Below, one piece after another: positions 52,919 to 62,598 of a stretch of DNA of 64,000 nt. Source of the stretch: FW021-bin31 sp964478125 (GTDB taxonomy: Bacteria > Bacteroidota > Bacteroidia > Chitinophagales > Chitinophagaceae). The notes beneath the pieces are model-generated. The model had not been told where the DNA came from, searched no databases, and saw only the letters and a list, made by a program, of their open reading frames with translations. The position numbers and the translations under genes were made by a program. Location: the NCBI GenBank assembly GCA_964478125.1, contig CAYZGR010000001.1:118055-182054 (forward strand), written 5' to 3'. Each line of letters starts with the position of its first letter. Position 1 is the stretch's first letter.

Positions 52919-55900
52919 ATGGGTAAATTTTTATCAAAAAGTCATACTTATATTCTGACCTTTTTATTACTGACCATTTACACCGGACTTCATGCGCGTT
53001 CCAATGTCGCTGTCAATAGGGAGGTGTCGATCCCTGTGCCTGGATTTCTCTTTAGGGCGGACCCTGGTTCAACTTCTTATGAATTACCTGATAAAAAAAT
53101 AAATGGTAAAGTAACGGACAGTAGTGGATCCCCTTTACCGGGAGTTACGGTCTATGTCAAAAATGATAAAAGCATAGGAACTACAACTGATCTTAATGGA
53201 AGGTATATTTTAGAAGTTCCTGATAATGCCACATTGGTATACAGTATGGTTGGGTTTGATAGCCAGGAAGTGTCCGTCGAAGGTCGGGATGAGATCAATA
53301 TCGTACTTAATCCTTCTTCTACACAATTGGGAGAGGCTGTTGTTGTAGCCTTTGGGACTCAAAAAAAGGAAGAAGTGGTAGGCTCCGTCACTACAATAAA
53401 TCCTAAAGAATTAAAAGTCCCCTCCAGTAATTTAACTACCGCATTAGCAGGTCGGCTGGCGGGAGTTATTGCTTATCAGCGTACAGGAGAACCGGGAATG
53501 GACAATGCCGACTTCTTTATTCGAGGCGTTACCACCTTTGGGTATAAAAAAGATCCGCTGATCTTGGTAGACGGGATTGAGCTTTCTACGCACGATCTGG
53601 CCCGAATGCAAGTGGATGACATTGCCAGTTTCTCCATTTTGAAGGATGCGACCGCAACCGCTCTTTATGGTGCACGAGGGGCAAATGGGGTTATACTTAT
53701 TAAAACTAAAGAGGGGGAAGAAGGGAAGGCCAAAGTATCTATACGTGTCGAGAACTCTATTTCCATGCCAACTCGGAACGTAGAACTGGCCGATCCTATT
53801 ACTTATATGAAACTGAATAACGAGGCCGTATTGACCAGGAATCCATTGGGTATTTTGCCCTATTCACAAAAGAAAATAGATAATACCATAGCAGGAGCCA
53901 ATCCATATGTTTATCCGTCCACAGATTGGAGAGATATTCTTTTTAAAAATCATACCATGAATCAAAGGGCAAATATGAATGTGAGCGGAGGAGGAAAAGT
54001 TGCCCGTTATTATCTTGCTGCAACATTTAATCAGGATAATGGTATTCTAAAGGTAGATCACAGGAATAACTTTAACAGTAATATTAACCTTAAGACTTAT
54101 GAGTTGCGTGCGAATGTAAATGTAAATCTTACAAAATCTACCGAAGTTGGGGTAAAACTGTATGGTACTTTTGATGATTATGTCGGCCCTATAGGGGGAG
54201 GTACACATTTCTATAATGAAGCGGTGCAGAGTGATCCGGTCTTGTTTCCACCTTATTACCCGATTGATAGTCAGCATAGGTTTGTTCATCACATATTATT
54301 TGGCAATACGGTGGAAGGATATGTGAATCCTTATGCAGATATGATTAGAGGGTATAAAGAATATAATCAATCGCTGATGTTGGCACAGTTTGATCTTAAT
54401 CAAGATCTGTCATTTCTTACAAAAGGGCTGAAATTAAGAGGGTTATTTAATACCACGCGTTATTCTTATTTTGACGTCTCTCGTGCATATAAACCCTACT
54501 ATTACCAAATTGGATTTTATGATAAATTAAAGGATGAATATAATTTGGATCCTATTAATGAGGAAAGCGGCACAGAATATTTAAGTTATACTGAAGGCCC
54601 TAAGAAAGTGAGAACTACTACCTATATTCAAATAATAGCAGATTATAATCATACCTTTCATGATATCCATAGTATTAGCGGGATGCTAGTCTTCCTTATG
54701 CAGAACAAACTTGATGGGAATGCAGGCAGTTTACAAACATCCCTGCCACATCGAAATATAGGAGTATCGGGGAGATTTACGTATTCTTTAAAAGATAAAT
54801 ATTTCGGTGAATTTGATTTTGGCTATAATGGCTCTGAAAGATTTTATAAAACGAATCGTTTTGGTTTTTTCCCATCGGCGGGCCTTGCATGGCAGGTTTC
54901 TAATGAGAAGTTTTGGGAACCTATAAAGCATATTGCCACTAATTTGAAGTTGCGGGCAACTTACGGACTTATAGGAAATGATGCTATAGGAGAAGCTGAT
55001 GACCGTTTCTTTTATTTATCGGAAGTAAATATGGACGATGTCGGTAAAGATGCCGTTTTTGGCCTTGATAACTCTTATCGTAGGAATGGTGTTACTGTAA
55101 ACAGGTATTCTAATCCTAAGATTACCTGGGAAAGGTCTTATAAGACAAATATAGGAATGGATCTGGGACTGTTTAATAATGTTAATTTCATTGTGGACCT
55201 ATGGAAAGAAAAACGGACCCATATTCTTATGGAAAGGTCTTTTATTCCCACTACAATGGGATTAAATCCTCAGTCTATACCGCAAGCAAATGTGGGACAG
55301 GCAGAAGGGAAAGGTATAGATCTTTCGGCAGATTATTCTAAGTTCTTCAATAATGGGTTCTGGATACAGGCCAGGGCTAACTTTACTTACGCTGTCAGCC
55401 GGTTTCTAGTATATGAAGAACCTGCTTATGATGATGCTCCATGGAAATCACAGATTGGTTATCCTATTGATCAACAATGGGGCTATATTGCGGAACGGTT
55501 ATTTGTTGATGAAAAAGAAGTGGAGAACTCTCCTGTTCAGAATTTTGGAATACGCCCGATGGGGGGCGATATAAAATACAGGGATATCAATGGCGACGGT
55601 CGTATTACTACGCTGGACCAGGTGCCAATTGGCTATCCCACTTCCCCTGAGATAGTATATGGGTTTGGCGCCTCTGTAGGTTATAAATCATTTGATTTTT
55701 CCTTCTTTTTCCAGGGACTGGCTCGGGAATCTTTTTGGATTGATGTAGAGGAGACCTCTCCTTTTGCTTCAACCGGTGTAGTAAACGGTTTGCAGTTAAA
55801 GAATCAATTGATAAAAGCATATGCGGACGATCATTGGTCAGAGAGTAACCGGGACATCTATGCTTTATGGCCGAGATTGAGCACCTCTGTCAATCCGAAT

Positions 55901-56149
55901 AATAAACAGCCAAGTACCTGGTTTATGCGAAACGGCGCCTTCCTTAGATTAAAGAATGCCGAAGTGGGATATACATTACCGGCTAATATTACTCAAAGAG
56001 TATATGTGAAGAAGATCAGGTTTTATATCAATGGTGCAAATCTCCTTTGTTTTACCCCTTTTAAATTGTGGGATGTGGAGATGGCTGGTAAAGGATTGGA
56101 CTATCCCGTACAACGTGTGTTTAACGCGGGCATTCAGGTCTCATTCTGA
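52919..56149 (+). CDS. SusC/RagA family TonB-dependent transporter without STN domain (locus 3)
   Basis: A 1076-residue outer-membrane importer. A signal peptide (ILTFLLLTIYTGLHA) is followed by a barrel extension (INGKVTDSSGSPLPGVTVYVK), the plug (AVVVAFGTQKKEEVVGSVT, LILVDGIELST, LYGARGANGVILIKTKEG) and the barrel, ending in a Phe (QVSF). It has no STN domain, unlike the other two, so regulation must not go through FecR; the palindromes upstream of locus 3 fit a DNA-binding repressor instead. It is tightly linked to the SusD that starts 12 bases later. Confidence 0.93.
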   Translation: MGKFLSKSHTYILTFLLLTIYTGLHARSNVAVNREVSIPVPGFLFRADPGSTSYELPDKKINGKVTDSSGSPLPGVTVYVKNDKSIGTTTDLNGRYILEVPDNATLVYSMVGFDSQEVSVEGRDEINIVLNPSSTQLGEAVVVAFGTQKKEEVVGSVTTINPKELKVPSSNLTTALAGRLAGVIAYQRTGEPGMDNADFFIRGVTTFGYKKDPLILVDGIELSTHDLARMQVDDIASFSILKDATATALYGARGANGVILIKTKEGEEGKAKVSIRVENSISMPTRNVELADPITYMKLNNEAVLTRNPLGILPYSQKKIDNTIAGANPYVYPSTDWRDILFKNHTMNQRANMNVSGGGKVARYYLAATFNQDNGILKVDHRNNFNSNINLKTYELRANVNVNLTKSTEVGVKLYGTFDDYVGPIGGGTHFYNEAVQSDPVLFPPYYPIDSQHRFVHHILFGNTVEGYVNPYADMIRGYKEYNQSLMLAQFDLNQDLSFLTKGLKLRGLFNTTRYSYFDVSRAYKPYYYQIGFYDKLKDEYNLDPINEESGTEYLSYTEGPKKVRTTTYIQIIADYNHTFHDIHSISGMLVFLMQNKLDGNAGSLQTSLPHRNIGVSGRFTYSLKDKYFGEFDFGYNGSERFYKTNRFGFFPSAGLAWQVSNEKFWEPIKHIATNLKLRATYGLIGNDAIGEADDRFFYLSEVNMDDVGKDAVFGLDNSYRRNGVTVNRYSNPKITWERSYKTNIGMDLGLFNNVNFIVDLWKEKRTHILMERSFIPTTMGLNPQSIPQANVGQAEGKGIDLSADYSKFFNNGFWIQARANFTYAVSRFLVYEEPAYDDAPWKSQIGYPIDQQWGYIAERLFVDEKEVENSPVQNFGIRPMGGDIKYRDINGDGRITTLDQVPIGYPTSPEIVYGFGASVGYKSFDFSFFFQGLARESFWIDVEETSPFASTGVVNGLQLKNQLIKAYADDHWSESNRDIYALWPRLSTSVNPNNKQPSTWFMRNGAFLRLKNAEVGYTLPANITQRVYVKKIRFYINGANLLCFTPFKLWDVEMAGKGLDYPVQRVFNAGIQVSF

Positions 56150-56161
56150 CATAAGATATAC

Positions 56162-58192
56162 ATGGGCGACCTCAAAAAAGTCGATCAAATTGTAAACATG
56201 AAAAGATTATTCGATATTATGACAACTTTTACAGCAACAAAGGGCAATCGTATTCGTGCCATAAAAAAGTGCCGTGGACGGGTTATCATTACATTGCTTT
56301 CCGTTATGGGCATCTTTTCTTCATGCCATTATCTGGATATCGTACCCGATAATGTGGCTACTGTAGATTATGCTTTTCGCATGAGGAGCCAGGCTGAAAA
56401 ATACTTGTTTACCTGTTATTCTTATTTGCCGAATCTATCAAGTTGGTCTGAAAACCCTGCTTTATTGAGTGGTGACGAAGTATGGTTTTTTTATCCTTAT
56501 AAGCAAGCCTTACATTTTGGGCCGCCTGATAATTGGGAGATTGCACGAGGTAACCAAAACATTTTGAACCCCTTTTTAAATTATTGGGATGGCCTGTATA
56601 GGGGAAAACCTTTATTTGAAGCCATCCGGGATTGTAATACCTTCCTGGCAAACATCGGTACTGTACCGGACATGGATAATATGGAAAAAGAACGATGGAT
56701 TGCGGAGGTGCAATTTCTGAAAGCATATTACCACTGGTTTCTGCTCCGGATGTATGGTCCTATTCCCATTACCGATAAGAGTAAACCCATTTCTGCCGGC
56801 GTGGAAGAAGTGAAGGTATATCGCCAACCGGTGGATTCCTGTTTTAATTACATAGTGAATCTTATCGATACGGCTGTGATAAATTTACCAGATGAAATAC
56901 AGGATCCTGTGTCTGAGATGGGAAGGATTACGCGGCCTATTGCTCTTTCTATCAAAGCGCGTATATTAATAACGGAAGCAAGCCCTTTGTTCAATGGAAA
57001 TAAGAGCTATGCTAATTTTGTAGATAACCGGGGGAAGCACCTTTTTAGCCAGACTTATGATCCTCATAAGTGGGAAGTAGCTGCTGATGCCTGCAAAGAG
57101 GCTATAGAAGCATGTCATGCAGTCGGCCACCATTTGTATCATTTTAATCCAGCAGTGAACATATATAAAGTGGGGCCTGAAATGCAAATTCAGATGGATA
57201 TCCGAAATGCCATTTGTGATAAGTGGAATTCTGAAATTATCTGGGGAGCTACTAATAGTATGGCAAGTAGTATCCAGTCTCTTGCTCAGGCTACTGTGGA
57301 TCCGAGTATCGGGGTGTCTGGTGCAATTACGACAGGGCATCATGCGGAGTATGCCCCCACATTGAAGATAGCTGAACTTTTTTATACCAAAAATGGTGTT
57401 CCGATTGACGAAGATAAATCGTGGAATTATAACGGACGGTTTCATTTGGATACGGCAACTCAGGCTGATAAATATTATATACAACCGGATTATGTGACTG
57501 CTGTTCTCAATTTTGACAGAGAGCCGCGTTTTTATGCGGATCTGGGTTTTGATGGAGGAATATGGTATGGACAGGGGATATACGAGGATGATAATGCATG
57601 GCATGTGGAGGGGCGGCTTGGGCAATACTCTGGTAAATCGCGGGGTGAACAATATTCTATAACAGGATATTATGCAAAAAAGCTGGTTAATTTCCTTAAT
57701 GTCAGCCAAAAAGACGGTTCGTATAAGGTTCAAGCTTATCCATGGCCCATTATGCGACTGGCTGATCTTTATTTATATTATTCAGAAGCGTTGAACGAGG
57801 TGAATGGTCCTACCCCCGAAGCACTTCATTGGATTAACTTAGTAAGAGAAAGAGCAGGAATTCCGGATGTGGAAGAAGCATGGTCCAATTATTCCAAGCG
57901 GCCAAATGAATACAAAACAAAAGAGGGCTTTAGAAAAATTATTCATCAGGAACGGTTAATTGAAATGGCTTTCGAAGGTAATCGTTATTGGGATTTACGT
58001 AGATGGAAAGAGGCAGAACAAGTCATGAATCAACCTATAAAGGGATGGGATATATTACAGAAGAATCCAGTATTTTATTATCAGCCAGTATTATTGTTTG
58101 GTCAAACCTTTAGCAAAAAAGATTATTTCTGGCCCATAAAAGAGGAGGATTTAATTGTCAATAAAAATCTTGTACAGAATCCGGGATGGTAA
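56162..58192 (+). CDS. SusD/RagB family surface lipoprotein (locus 3)
   Basis: A 676-residue SusD, longer than usual (500-560). The start is uncertain: the frame opens at ATG 56162, with in-frame ATGs at 56198 and 56219. The lipobox is GIFSSC. Blocks are AEVQFLKAYYHWFLLRMYGPIPI, RLADLYLYYSEALNEVNGPTPEALHWINLVRERAGI and QERLIEMAFEGNRYWDLRRWKEAE, then FWPIKEEDL. The extra length lies in loops of the middle region, which may form the ligand cap. Confidence 0.92.
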   Translation: MGDLKKVDQIVNMKRLFDIMTTFTATKGNRIRAIKKCRGRVIITLLSVMGIFSSCHYLDIVPDNVATVDYAFRMRSQAEKYLFTCYSYLPNLSSWSENPALLSGDEVWFFYPYKQALHFGPPDNWEIARGNQNILNPFLNYWDGLYRGKPLFEAIRDCNTFLANIGTVPDMDNMEKERWIAEVQFLKAYYHWFLLRMYGPIPITDKSKPISAGVEEVKVYRQPVDSCFNYIVNLIDTAVINLPDEIQDPVSEMGRITRPIALSIKARILITEASPLFNGNKSYANFVDNRGKHLFSQTYDPHKWEVAADACKEAIEACHAVGHHLYHFNPAVNIYKVGPEMQIQMDIRNAICDKWNSEIIWGATNSMASSIQSLAQATVDPSIGVSGAITTGHHAEYAPTLKIAELFYTKNGVPIDEDKSWNYNGRFHLDTATQADKYYIQPDYVTAVLNFDREPRFYADLGFDGGIWYGQGIYEDDNAWHVEGRLGQYSGKSRGEQYSITGYYAKKLVNFLNVSQKDGSYKVQAYPWPIMRLADLYLYYSEALNEVNGPTPEALHWINLVRERAGIPDVEEAWSNYSKRPNEYKTKEGFRKIIHQERLIEMAFEGNRYWDLRRWKEAEQVMNQPIKGWDILQKNPVFYYQPVLLFGQTFSKKDYFWPIKEEDLIVNKNLVQNPGW

Positions 58193-58223
58193 CTAGTATG
58201 ATATTAAACTAAATTTACTAATA

Positions 58224-59504
58224 ATGTATAACTATAAAAGATTCCTATCAGTTTTCGGGCCTTATAAAAGTATCAAGGTGAGTGCTACTCCGTATTTTAA
58301 AGACGGTTGGTTTACTATTTGGAAAACGGGTAGTACAATTATTACCGTAATCGTATGGCTATCTTTTTCTGCATGTAAGCAAAATGATCTGCATCTCCCT
58401 TTAGAAAATGACAAGAATATACCCGGGCAGGTGACGAATGTAAAAGTAAAAAACCTACATGGTGGAGCAAGGATCGGTTACTCCATTCCTGATGATCCGG
58501 ATTTGTTATATATACAAGCTGATTATGAAATCAGAGATAAAGTGAAAGAGCAGGTGACGGCTTCTTATTATAATGATCTTCTTACAATCCAGGGGTTTGG
58601 GGATACAAGTACCCATGAAGTGGAGTTGTATGCTGTTGATAGAAGTGGAAATAAGTCTAAACCGGTAACTGTTAATGTCCACCCTTTAAAATCGCCTGTA
58701 CAATTAGCCTATGATTCATTGTCATATACTGCTGATTTCGGAGGGATACAGGTAAATCTTAATAATGAAACCCGGTCTAATCTCGTCACTACGGTCTTGG
58801 TGAAAGATTCTCTTGGAGATTGGGATGAATATGATAAGAATTATTCCAGTTTGCCTGATATCGGTTTTTCTGTGAGAGGGCTACCTTCTGTACCCACGAC
58901 TTTTGGTGTATATATAAGAGATAGATGGGACAATCGTTCCGATACTTTAGTTAAGGACTTGACTCCTTACTTTGAGGAAGAACTAGATAAAAATAAATTT
59001 AGTGAGTTGTTCCTGGAGGGAGATGCTAAAAGTACCTGGGCTTTATCCGGCCTATGGAATAATAGCACTACCCAGTTCAGCGGCTGGCATAGTGCCGATG
59101 ATGCAGGTTTCCCGGTTTCATTTACTTTTGATTTAGGCGTAAAGGCCAAGCTAAGTAGGTTTAGAACATGGCAGGTACATGATGGTAGAGAATATTCTTC
59201 AGGTAATATAAAACAATTTGAGATATGGGGAAGTGACGATCCGAATCCGGATGGGAGTTTTGATAGCTGGACGAAGCTCATGGATTGTGAGGTAAAGAAG
59301 CCTTCGGGCCTGCCGATTGGACAGTTAACAAACGAAGATATAGAAACGGCGGCGGCGGGAGATGAGTTTGTTTTGCCTTTATCAGCACCTCCGGTGAGAT
59401 ATATAAGATTTAAAATTATTTCGTCTTTTGCAAATCCGGTTGGATCGGTAACGGGGAGTTCCTGGCTGTTAGAGGTTTCTTTCTGGGGGCAGCAAGTAGA
59501 TTAA
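58224..59504 (+). CDS. surface lipoprotein with DUF4959, DUF5126 and discoidin-like DUF5000
   Basis: A 426-residue protein. A long charged N-terminus precedes a hydrophobic stretch and lipobox LSFSAC near residue 52, so the real start may be internal. DUF4959 (PGQVTNVKVKNLHGGARIGYSIPDDPDLLYIQADYEI) is followed by DUF5126 (YDSLSYTADFGGIQVNLNNE) and a C-terminal DUF5000 discoidin-like domain (FTFDLGVKAKLSRFRTWQ, FEIWGSDDPNPDG, VRYIRFKII). The set is typical for SusD-adjacent surface glycan-binding lipoproteins. It lies 31 bases after SusD and is paralogous at its C-terminus to the next gene. Confidence 0.85.
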   Translation: MYNYKRFLSVFGPYKSIKVSATPYFKDGWFTIWKTGSTIITVIVWLSFSACKQNDLHLPLENDKNIPGQVTNVKVKNLHGGARIGYSIPDDPDLLYIQADYEIRDKVKEQVTASYYNDLLTIQGFGDTSTHEVELYAVDRSGNKSKPVTVNVHPLKSPVQLAYDSLSYTADFGGIQVNLNNETRSNLVTTVLVKDSLGDWDEYDKNYSSLPDIGFSVRGLPSVPTTFGVYIRDRWDNRSDTLVKDLTPYFEEELDKNKFSELFLEGDAKSTWALSGLWNNSTTQFSGWHSADDAGFPVSFTFDLGVKAKLSRFRTWQVHDGREYSSGNIKQFEIWGSDDPNPDGSFDSWTKLMDCEVKKPSGLPIGQLTNEDIETAAAGDEFVLPLSAPPVRYIRFKIISSFANPVGSVTGSSWLLEVSFWGQQVD

Positions 59505-59546
59505 GACGGTGCTCTAATTATAAATTATTAAGAAAATAAAAATATA

Positions 59547-60788
59547 ATGGTAAAGTTAACTACAATAAAAATAGGCATGGTAGCCCTTTTCTTTGGTTGT
59601 GCCATAATGGCTTGTAGTAAAATGAATGGTACTTATAAGGATTTTCTTAAAGGGGGAGAGATCAGATATAGCGCAAAACCCGACTCCATACAAGTGCTTT
59701 CGGGACATAATCGTATAAAGTTTTCCTTATTGCTTGTCTCTGCTCCAAATGTAGTAGCATGTAGAATATATTGGAATAACGAAGTGGATTCTGTTGAGGT
59801 TCCGGTAGAAAAACTATCAGATAGCGATACAAGCAGAGCGAGTGTGATTATTGATAACCTTGAGGAAGGGCTGTATACTTTTAATATTTATACTTATGAT
59901 AATAAGGGGAATCCTTCCATTAAATCGGATACTACAGGAAGAGTATATGGTGAAACCTATATTAATTCTCTTCTGAATCGTCCAATAAAAGATGCCGCTC
60001 TGGTTAACGGGAACCCTCGCATTATGTGGGACGAAGAACCGGATGTACATGCAGTAGCGAGTGAATTAACCTATAAAAATAAAGCGGGTAAGACCTTTAC
60101 AGTAGAAGTACCTCTAGATGAATCGGTTACCAGAATTGATGAGGCGACTCAGGGTGATTCTGTACGATATCGGACTCTATTCATACCTGATTCAAGTGTT
60201 ATTGATACTTTTTATTCACATTATCAAACCTTACATTTGGAAGCAGCAACGCCTATGGAGTTGGATAAAAGCCTTTTTACTGAATTTAGGCTTTCAACGG
60301 ATGCTCCGGGATATAGCGGTTATGGGATGGCTAACTTATGGGATGGCGACTTGACAGGAGGAAGTTGGTATCGTACTGATAATGGGTCAGGTTCTCCTCA
60401 CTGGTATACCTTTGATCTGGGGGTGAAAGTTGAACTTGACAGCTATACGCTTTGGCAAAGAGGAGTGGTCTCGGAGCATAATCTGCTGTATGCAAATGCA
60501 AATCCTCGTGTTTGGGAAATTTGGGGGACTAGTGATCCGGATCCTGATGGAAGTTGGGACGGGTGGACTAAACTTTTGGATTGTGAATCGGAAAAGCCTT
60601 CCGGCTTGCCATTAGGGCAGGTATCTGATACCGATATCGCTTATGCATTGAAGGGAGAGACTTTTACTTTTTCCAAAGTTTCTCCTCCTGTCAGATATAT
60701 ACGAATTAAAATATTAGAAACATGGGATCCTGCCGATTCAGATCACTCCTTTTTACAAGAGCTTTCTTTTTATGGCATACCGTATTAG
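59547..60788 (+). CDS. surface lipoprotein with DUF4998 and discoidin-like DUF5000
   Basis: A 413-residue lipoprotein with lipobox AIMAC near residue 23. The N-terminal half has the DUF4998 pattern (YKDFLKGGEIRYSAKPDSIQVLSGHNRIKFSL, IYWNNEVDSVEV, GLYTFNIYTYDNKGNPS). The C-terminal DUF5000 discoidin-like domain has WYTFDLGVKVELDSYTLWQ, WEIWGTSDPDPDGSWDGWTKLLDC and VRYIRIKIL. It probably binds glycan at the surface together with SusD and the preceding lipoprotein. Confidence 0.85.
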   Translation: MVKLTTIKIGMVALFFGCAIMACSKMNGTYKDFLKGGEIRYSAKPDSIQVLSGHNRIKFSLLLVSAPNVVACRIYWNNEVDSVEVPVEKLSDSDTSRASVIIDNLEEGLYTFNIYTYDNKGNPSIKSDTTGRVYGETYINSLLNRPIKDAALVNGNPRIMWDEEPDVHAVASELTYKNKAGKTFTVEVPLDESVTRIDEATQGDSVRYRTLFIPDSSVIDTFYSHYQTLHLEAATPMELDKSLFTEFRLSTDAPGYSGYGMANLWDGDLTGGSWYRTDNGSGSPHWYTFDLGVKVELDSYTLWQRGVVSEHNLLYANANPRVWEIWGTSDPDPDGSWDGWTKLLDCESEKPSGLPLGQVSDTDIAYALKGETFTFSKVSPPVRYIRIKILETWDPADSDHSFLQELSFYGIPY

Positions 60789-60889
60789 TTTCCTGTATGG
60801 CAATTTTCGATCTATATTATCTAAACGTTCTAATCCGGAAGAAGGGCTTAACTGCCTTTGAGATGTGGCGGAAAAGAAAAGATGGCTTT

Positions 60890-61612
60890 ATGAATGCTAT
60901 ATATAAATTTATAAAATATTCCTGTATTATAATATTCATAGTATTGTTTACTCCGGTACTTGGCGCGGCTCAAAGTATAGGTCATTCTATCGTAATTAAT
61001 GCCGGGATACCGGGAAATAACACTAAAGATCTGTTGGCCAGAATGAATAAGGATTGTTTATCGCATTTACCTGATCTGACCATATTAATGATTGGAACTA
61101 ATGATATGTTGAATAATAATAAATATATTCCATTGGAAGTGTATAAGCAGAATCTAAATAAGATAATTGATCTTATTCAGGCTGCGAACTCACAGGTATT
61201 AATAATGAATATTTTACCGGTATATGAGCCATATTTGCTTCGCCGGCATCCTAAAGAATTTTATAAACCGGAAGGCGTTTCATGCAGAATAAAACAGGTC
61301 AATAATGTTATAAAGGAAATCGCTGAGGAACAGAGTGTTTATTTTCTTGATATTTATCATATTTTTAATAAAGTAGGAAATGTTGGATTAGATCAAAACA
61401 GTTTGATTCAAAATAGGGCAAATAGTAAAAGAAGGGATGGGGTACATCCGACGATGGACGGTTATCGTGTATTGGCTGTGACCCTCTATACAATGATTCT
61501 AAATAAAAAAATACCGCATCACAGAATTGTTTGCTTTGGTGATAGCATAACTTTTGGTTCTGGTAGTCCAATAAGTTATCCGGAGTATCTGGTGGCGCTG
61601 TTAAATAACTGA
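60890..61612 (+). CDS. secreted SGNH/GDSL hydrolase with circularly permuted motif blocks
   Basis: A 240-residue hydrolase from the ATG at 60890, which gives a clean signal peptide (YSCIIIFIVLFTPVLGAAQ); the frame is open back to 60722 inside the previous gene. The order of blocks is unusual. After the signal comes SIVINAGIPGNNTKDLL (block II Gly, about residue 39), ILMIGTNDM (block III Asn71) and DGVHPTMDGYRVLA (block V Asp183, His186). Only then comes RIVCFGDSITFGSG (block I, Ser219) and YPEYLVALLNN at the C-terminus. In normal enzymes block I opens the domain. Joining the C-terminal LLNN to SIGHSIVINAG recreates the standard order, so this is best read as a circular permutant with all catalytic residues present. 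Likely a carbohydrate esterase. Confidence 0.85.
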   Translation: MNAIYKFIKYSCIIIFIVLFTPVLGAAQSIGHSIVINAGIPGNNTKDLLARMNKDCLSHLPDLTILMIGTNDMLNNNKYIPLEVYKQNLNKIIDLIQAANSQVLIMNILPVYEPYLLRRHPKEFYKPEGVSCRIKQVNNVIKEIAEEQSVYFLDIYHIFNKVGNVGLDQNSLIQNRANSKRRDGVHPTMDGYRVLAVTLYTMILNKKIPHHRIVCFGDSITFGSGSPISYPEYLVALLNN

Positions 61613-61648
61613 ATAAAAATTCCAATTGTAATATAGTAGATATCGATA

Positions 61649-62533
61649 ATGGCATTATTTAAGATATATATAACTGCAACTTTTTTTATATTACTGTTAT
61701 TTGGGAGGAACGGTTGCAAAGGGAATATAAATAAATCGACAGATGATATTTCTTCCTTCGAATCATTTTTTCCGGATGAAGTTAGACCGGACAGCGTTAA
61801 AACTTGTTTTAATGGTGCATATTATCGTAAGGTAGTCTCCAGTAAGGACCAGTGGCTGGGTATTGAAGGGAAAGTGATACTTCCTAGAATATTTTTTGAT
61901 CTTGAAAGGAGAAATCCGAAAAAACCTGGTCAGTATCTGGATAACCCTTCGATATATATGGGAGGCAATATGAATGGTCAGGAAACGGATATGGGATTAA
62001 CCTGGGAAGTAATAAAAGATAAAGACGGAAGCATTTCAAGAGAAAGAAAAGCTTTTAGACCTTTTTTTAGAAGAAGTTCTTATGGTCCCGATAGGGCGAT
62101 ATGGATAACAGCCCCGGCCAAACCGGAGTATTACTGGTATCCGGGTGAAGAAGTGCAGATGTCTGTACAAATAATATCTGATGGAATGATTAAACTTACG
62201 GTAAAAGGCGCCGGTAAAGTATATGAGGATTCCTTTAAATGTGTTGGTTATAGAACAGATGTAGTCGGAGAATTCAAGCGAGTGAATGCTATTGATCAGG
62301 TGGGTAACGAAGGCAAATATGTTCGGCCTACAAAAACCCGGGTATTGGGGGCAGTTTGGGAAGAGACAAATCTATACAGAAAATATAAGAACAAAATCGT
62401 ATCCGTCCCTCTTAACAGGGCACGTTATACAGATATGAGATGTCCGGATCCAAAATATTTTCAGATTCAGAGTACAGAAGAGGATATGAAGAAAGGAGCG
62501 GAAGAGATTAATATTAGCGGTTCTGGATTTTAA
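61649..62533 (+). CDS. secreted protein of unknown function (locus 3)
   Basis: A 294-residue protein with an N-terminal hydrophobic signal (YITATFFILLLFGRNGC) and a possible lipid-attachment Cys near residue 23. The mature part is rich in beta-strand and aromatic residues (WLGIEGKVILPRIFFDLERRNP, SIYMGGNMNGQETDMGLTWEVI, RAIWITAPAKPEYYWYPGEEVQMSVQIISDGMIKLTV). This suggests a beta-sandwich, perhaps carbohydrate-binding or lectin-like. I do not recognise the family. It sits between the permuted SGNH hydrolase and an FAD oxidoreductase in the same operon. Confidence 0.75.
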   Translation: MALFKIYITATFFILLLFGRNGCKGNINKSTDDISSFESFFPDEVRPDSVKTCFNGAYYRKVVSSKDQWLGIEGKVILPRIFFDLERRNPKKPGQYLDNPSIYMGGNMNGQETDMGLTWEVIKDKDGSISRERKAFRPFFRRSSYGPDRAIWITAPAKPEYYWYPGEEVQMSVQIISDGMIKLTVKGAGKVYEDSFKCVGYRTDVVGEFKRVNAIDQVGNEGKYVRPTKTRVLGAVWEETNLYRKYKNKIVSVPLNRARYTDMRCPDPKYFQIQSTEEDMKKGAEEINISGSGF

Positions 62534-62598
62534 TTTATATTGATGGGCATTAATAGGATATAAAAGTATATGGGTATACTTCAATAAAAAATAAATGT

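Noticed and set aside
56966..57733. 255-codon open frame antisense to the locus 3 susD
   Set aside because: The plus strand encodes a clear SusD throughout; the antisense translation has no motif and composition typical of a shadow frame.
60722..60889. N-terminal extension of the SGNH hydrolase
   Set aside because: It overlaps the preceding lipoprotein gene and would bury the signal peptide; the ATG at 60890 places the signal peptide at the N-terminus.
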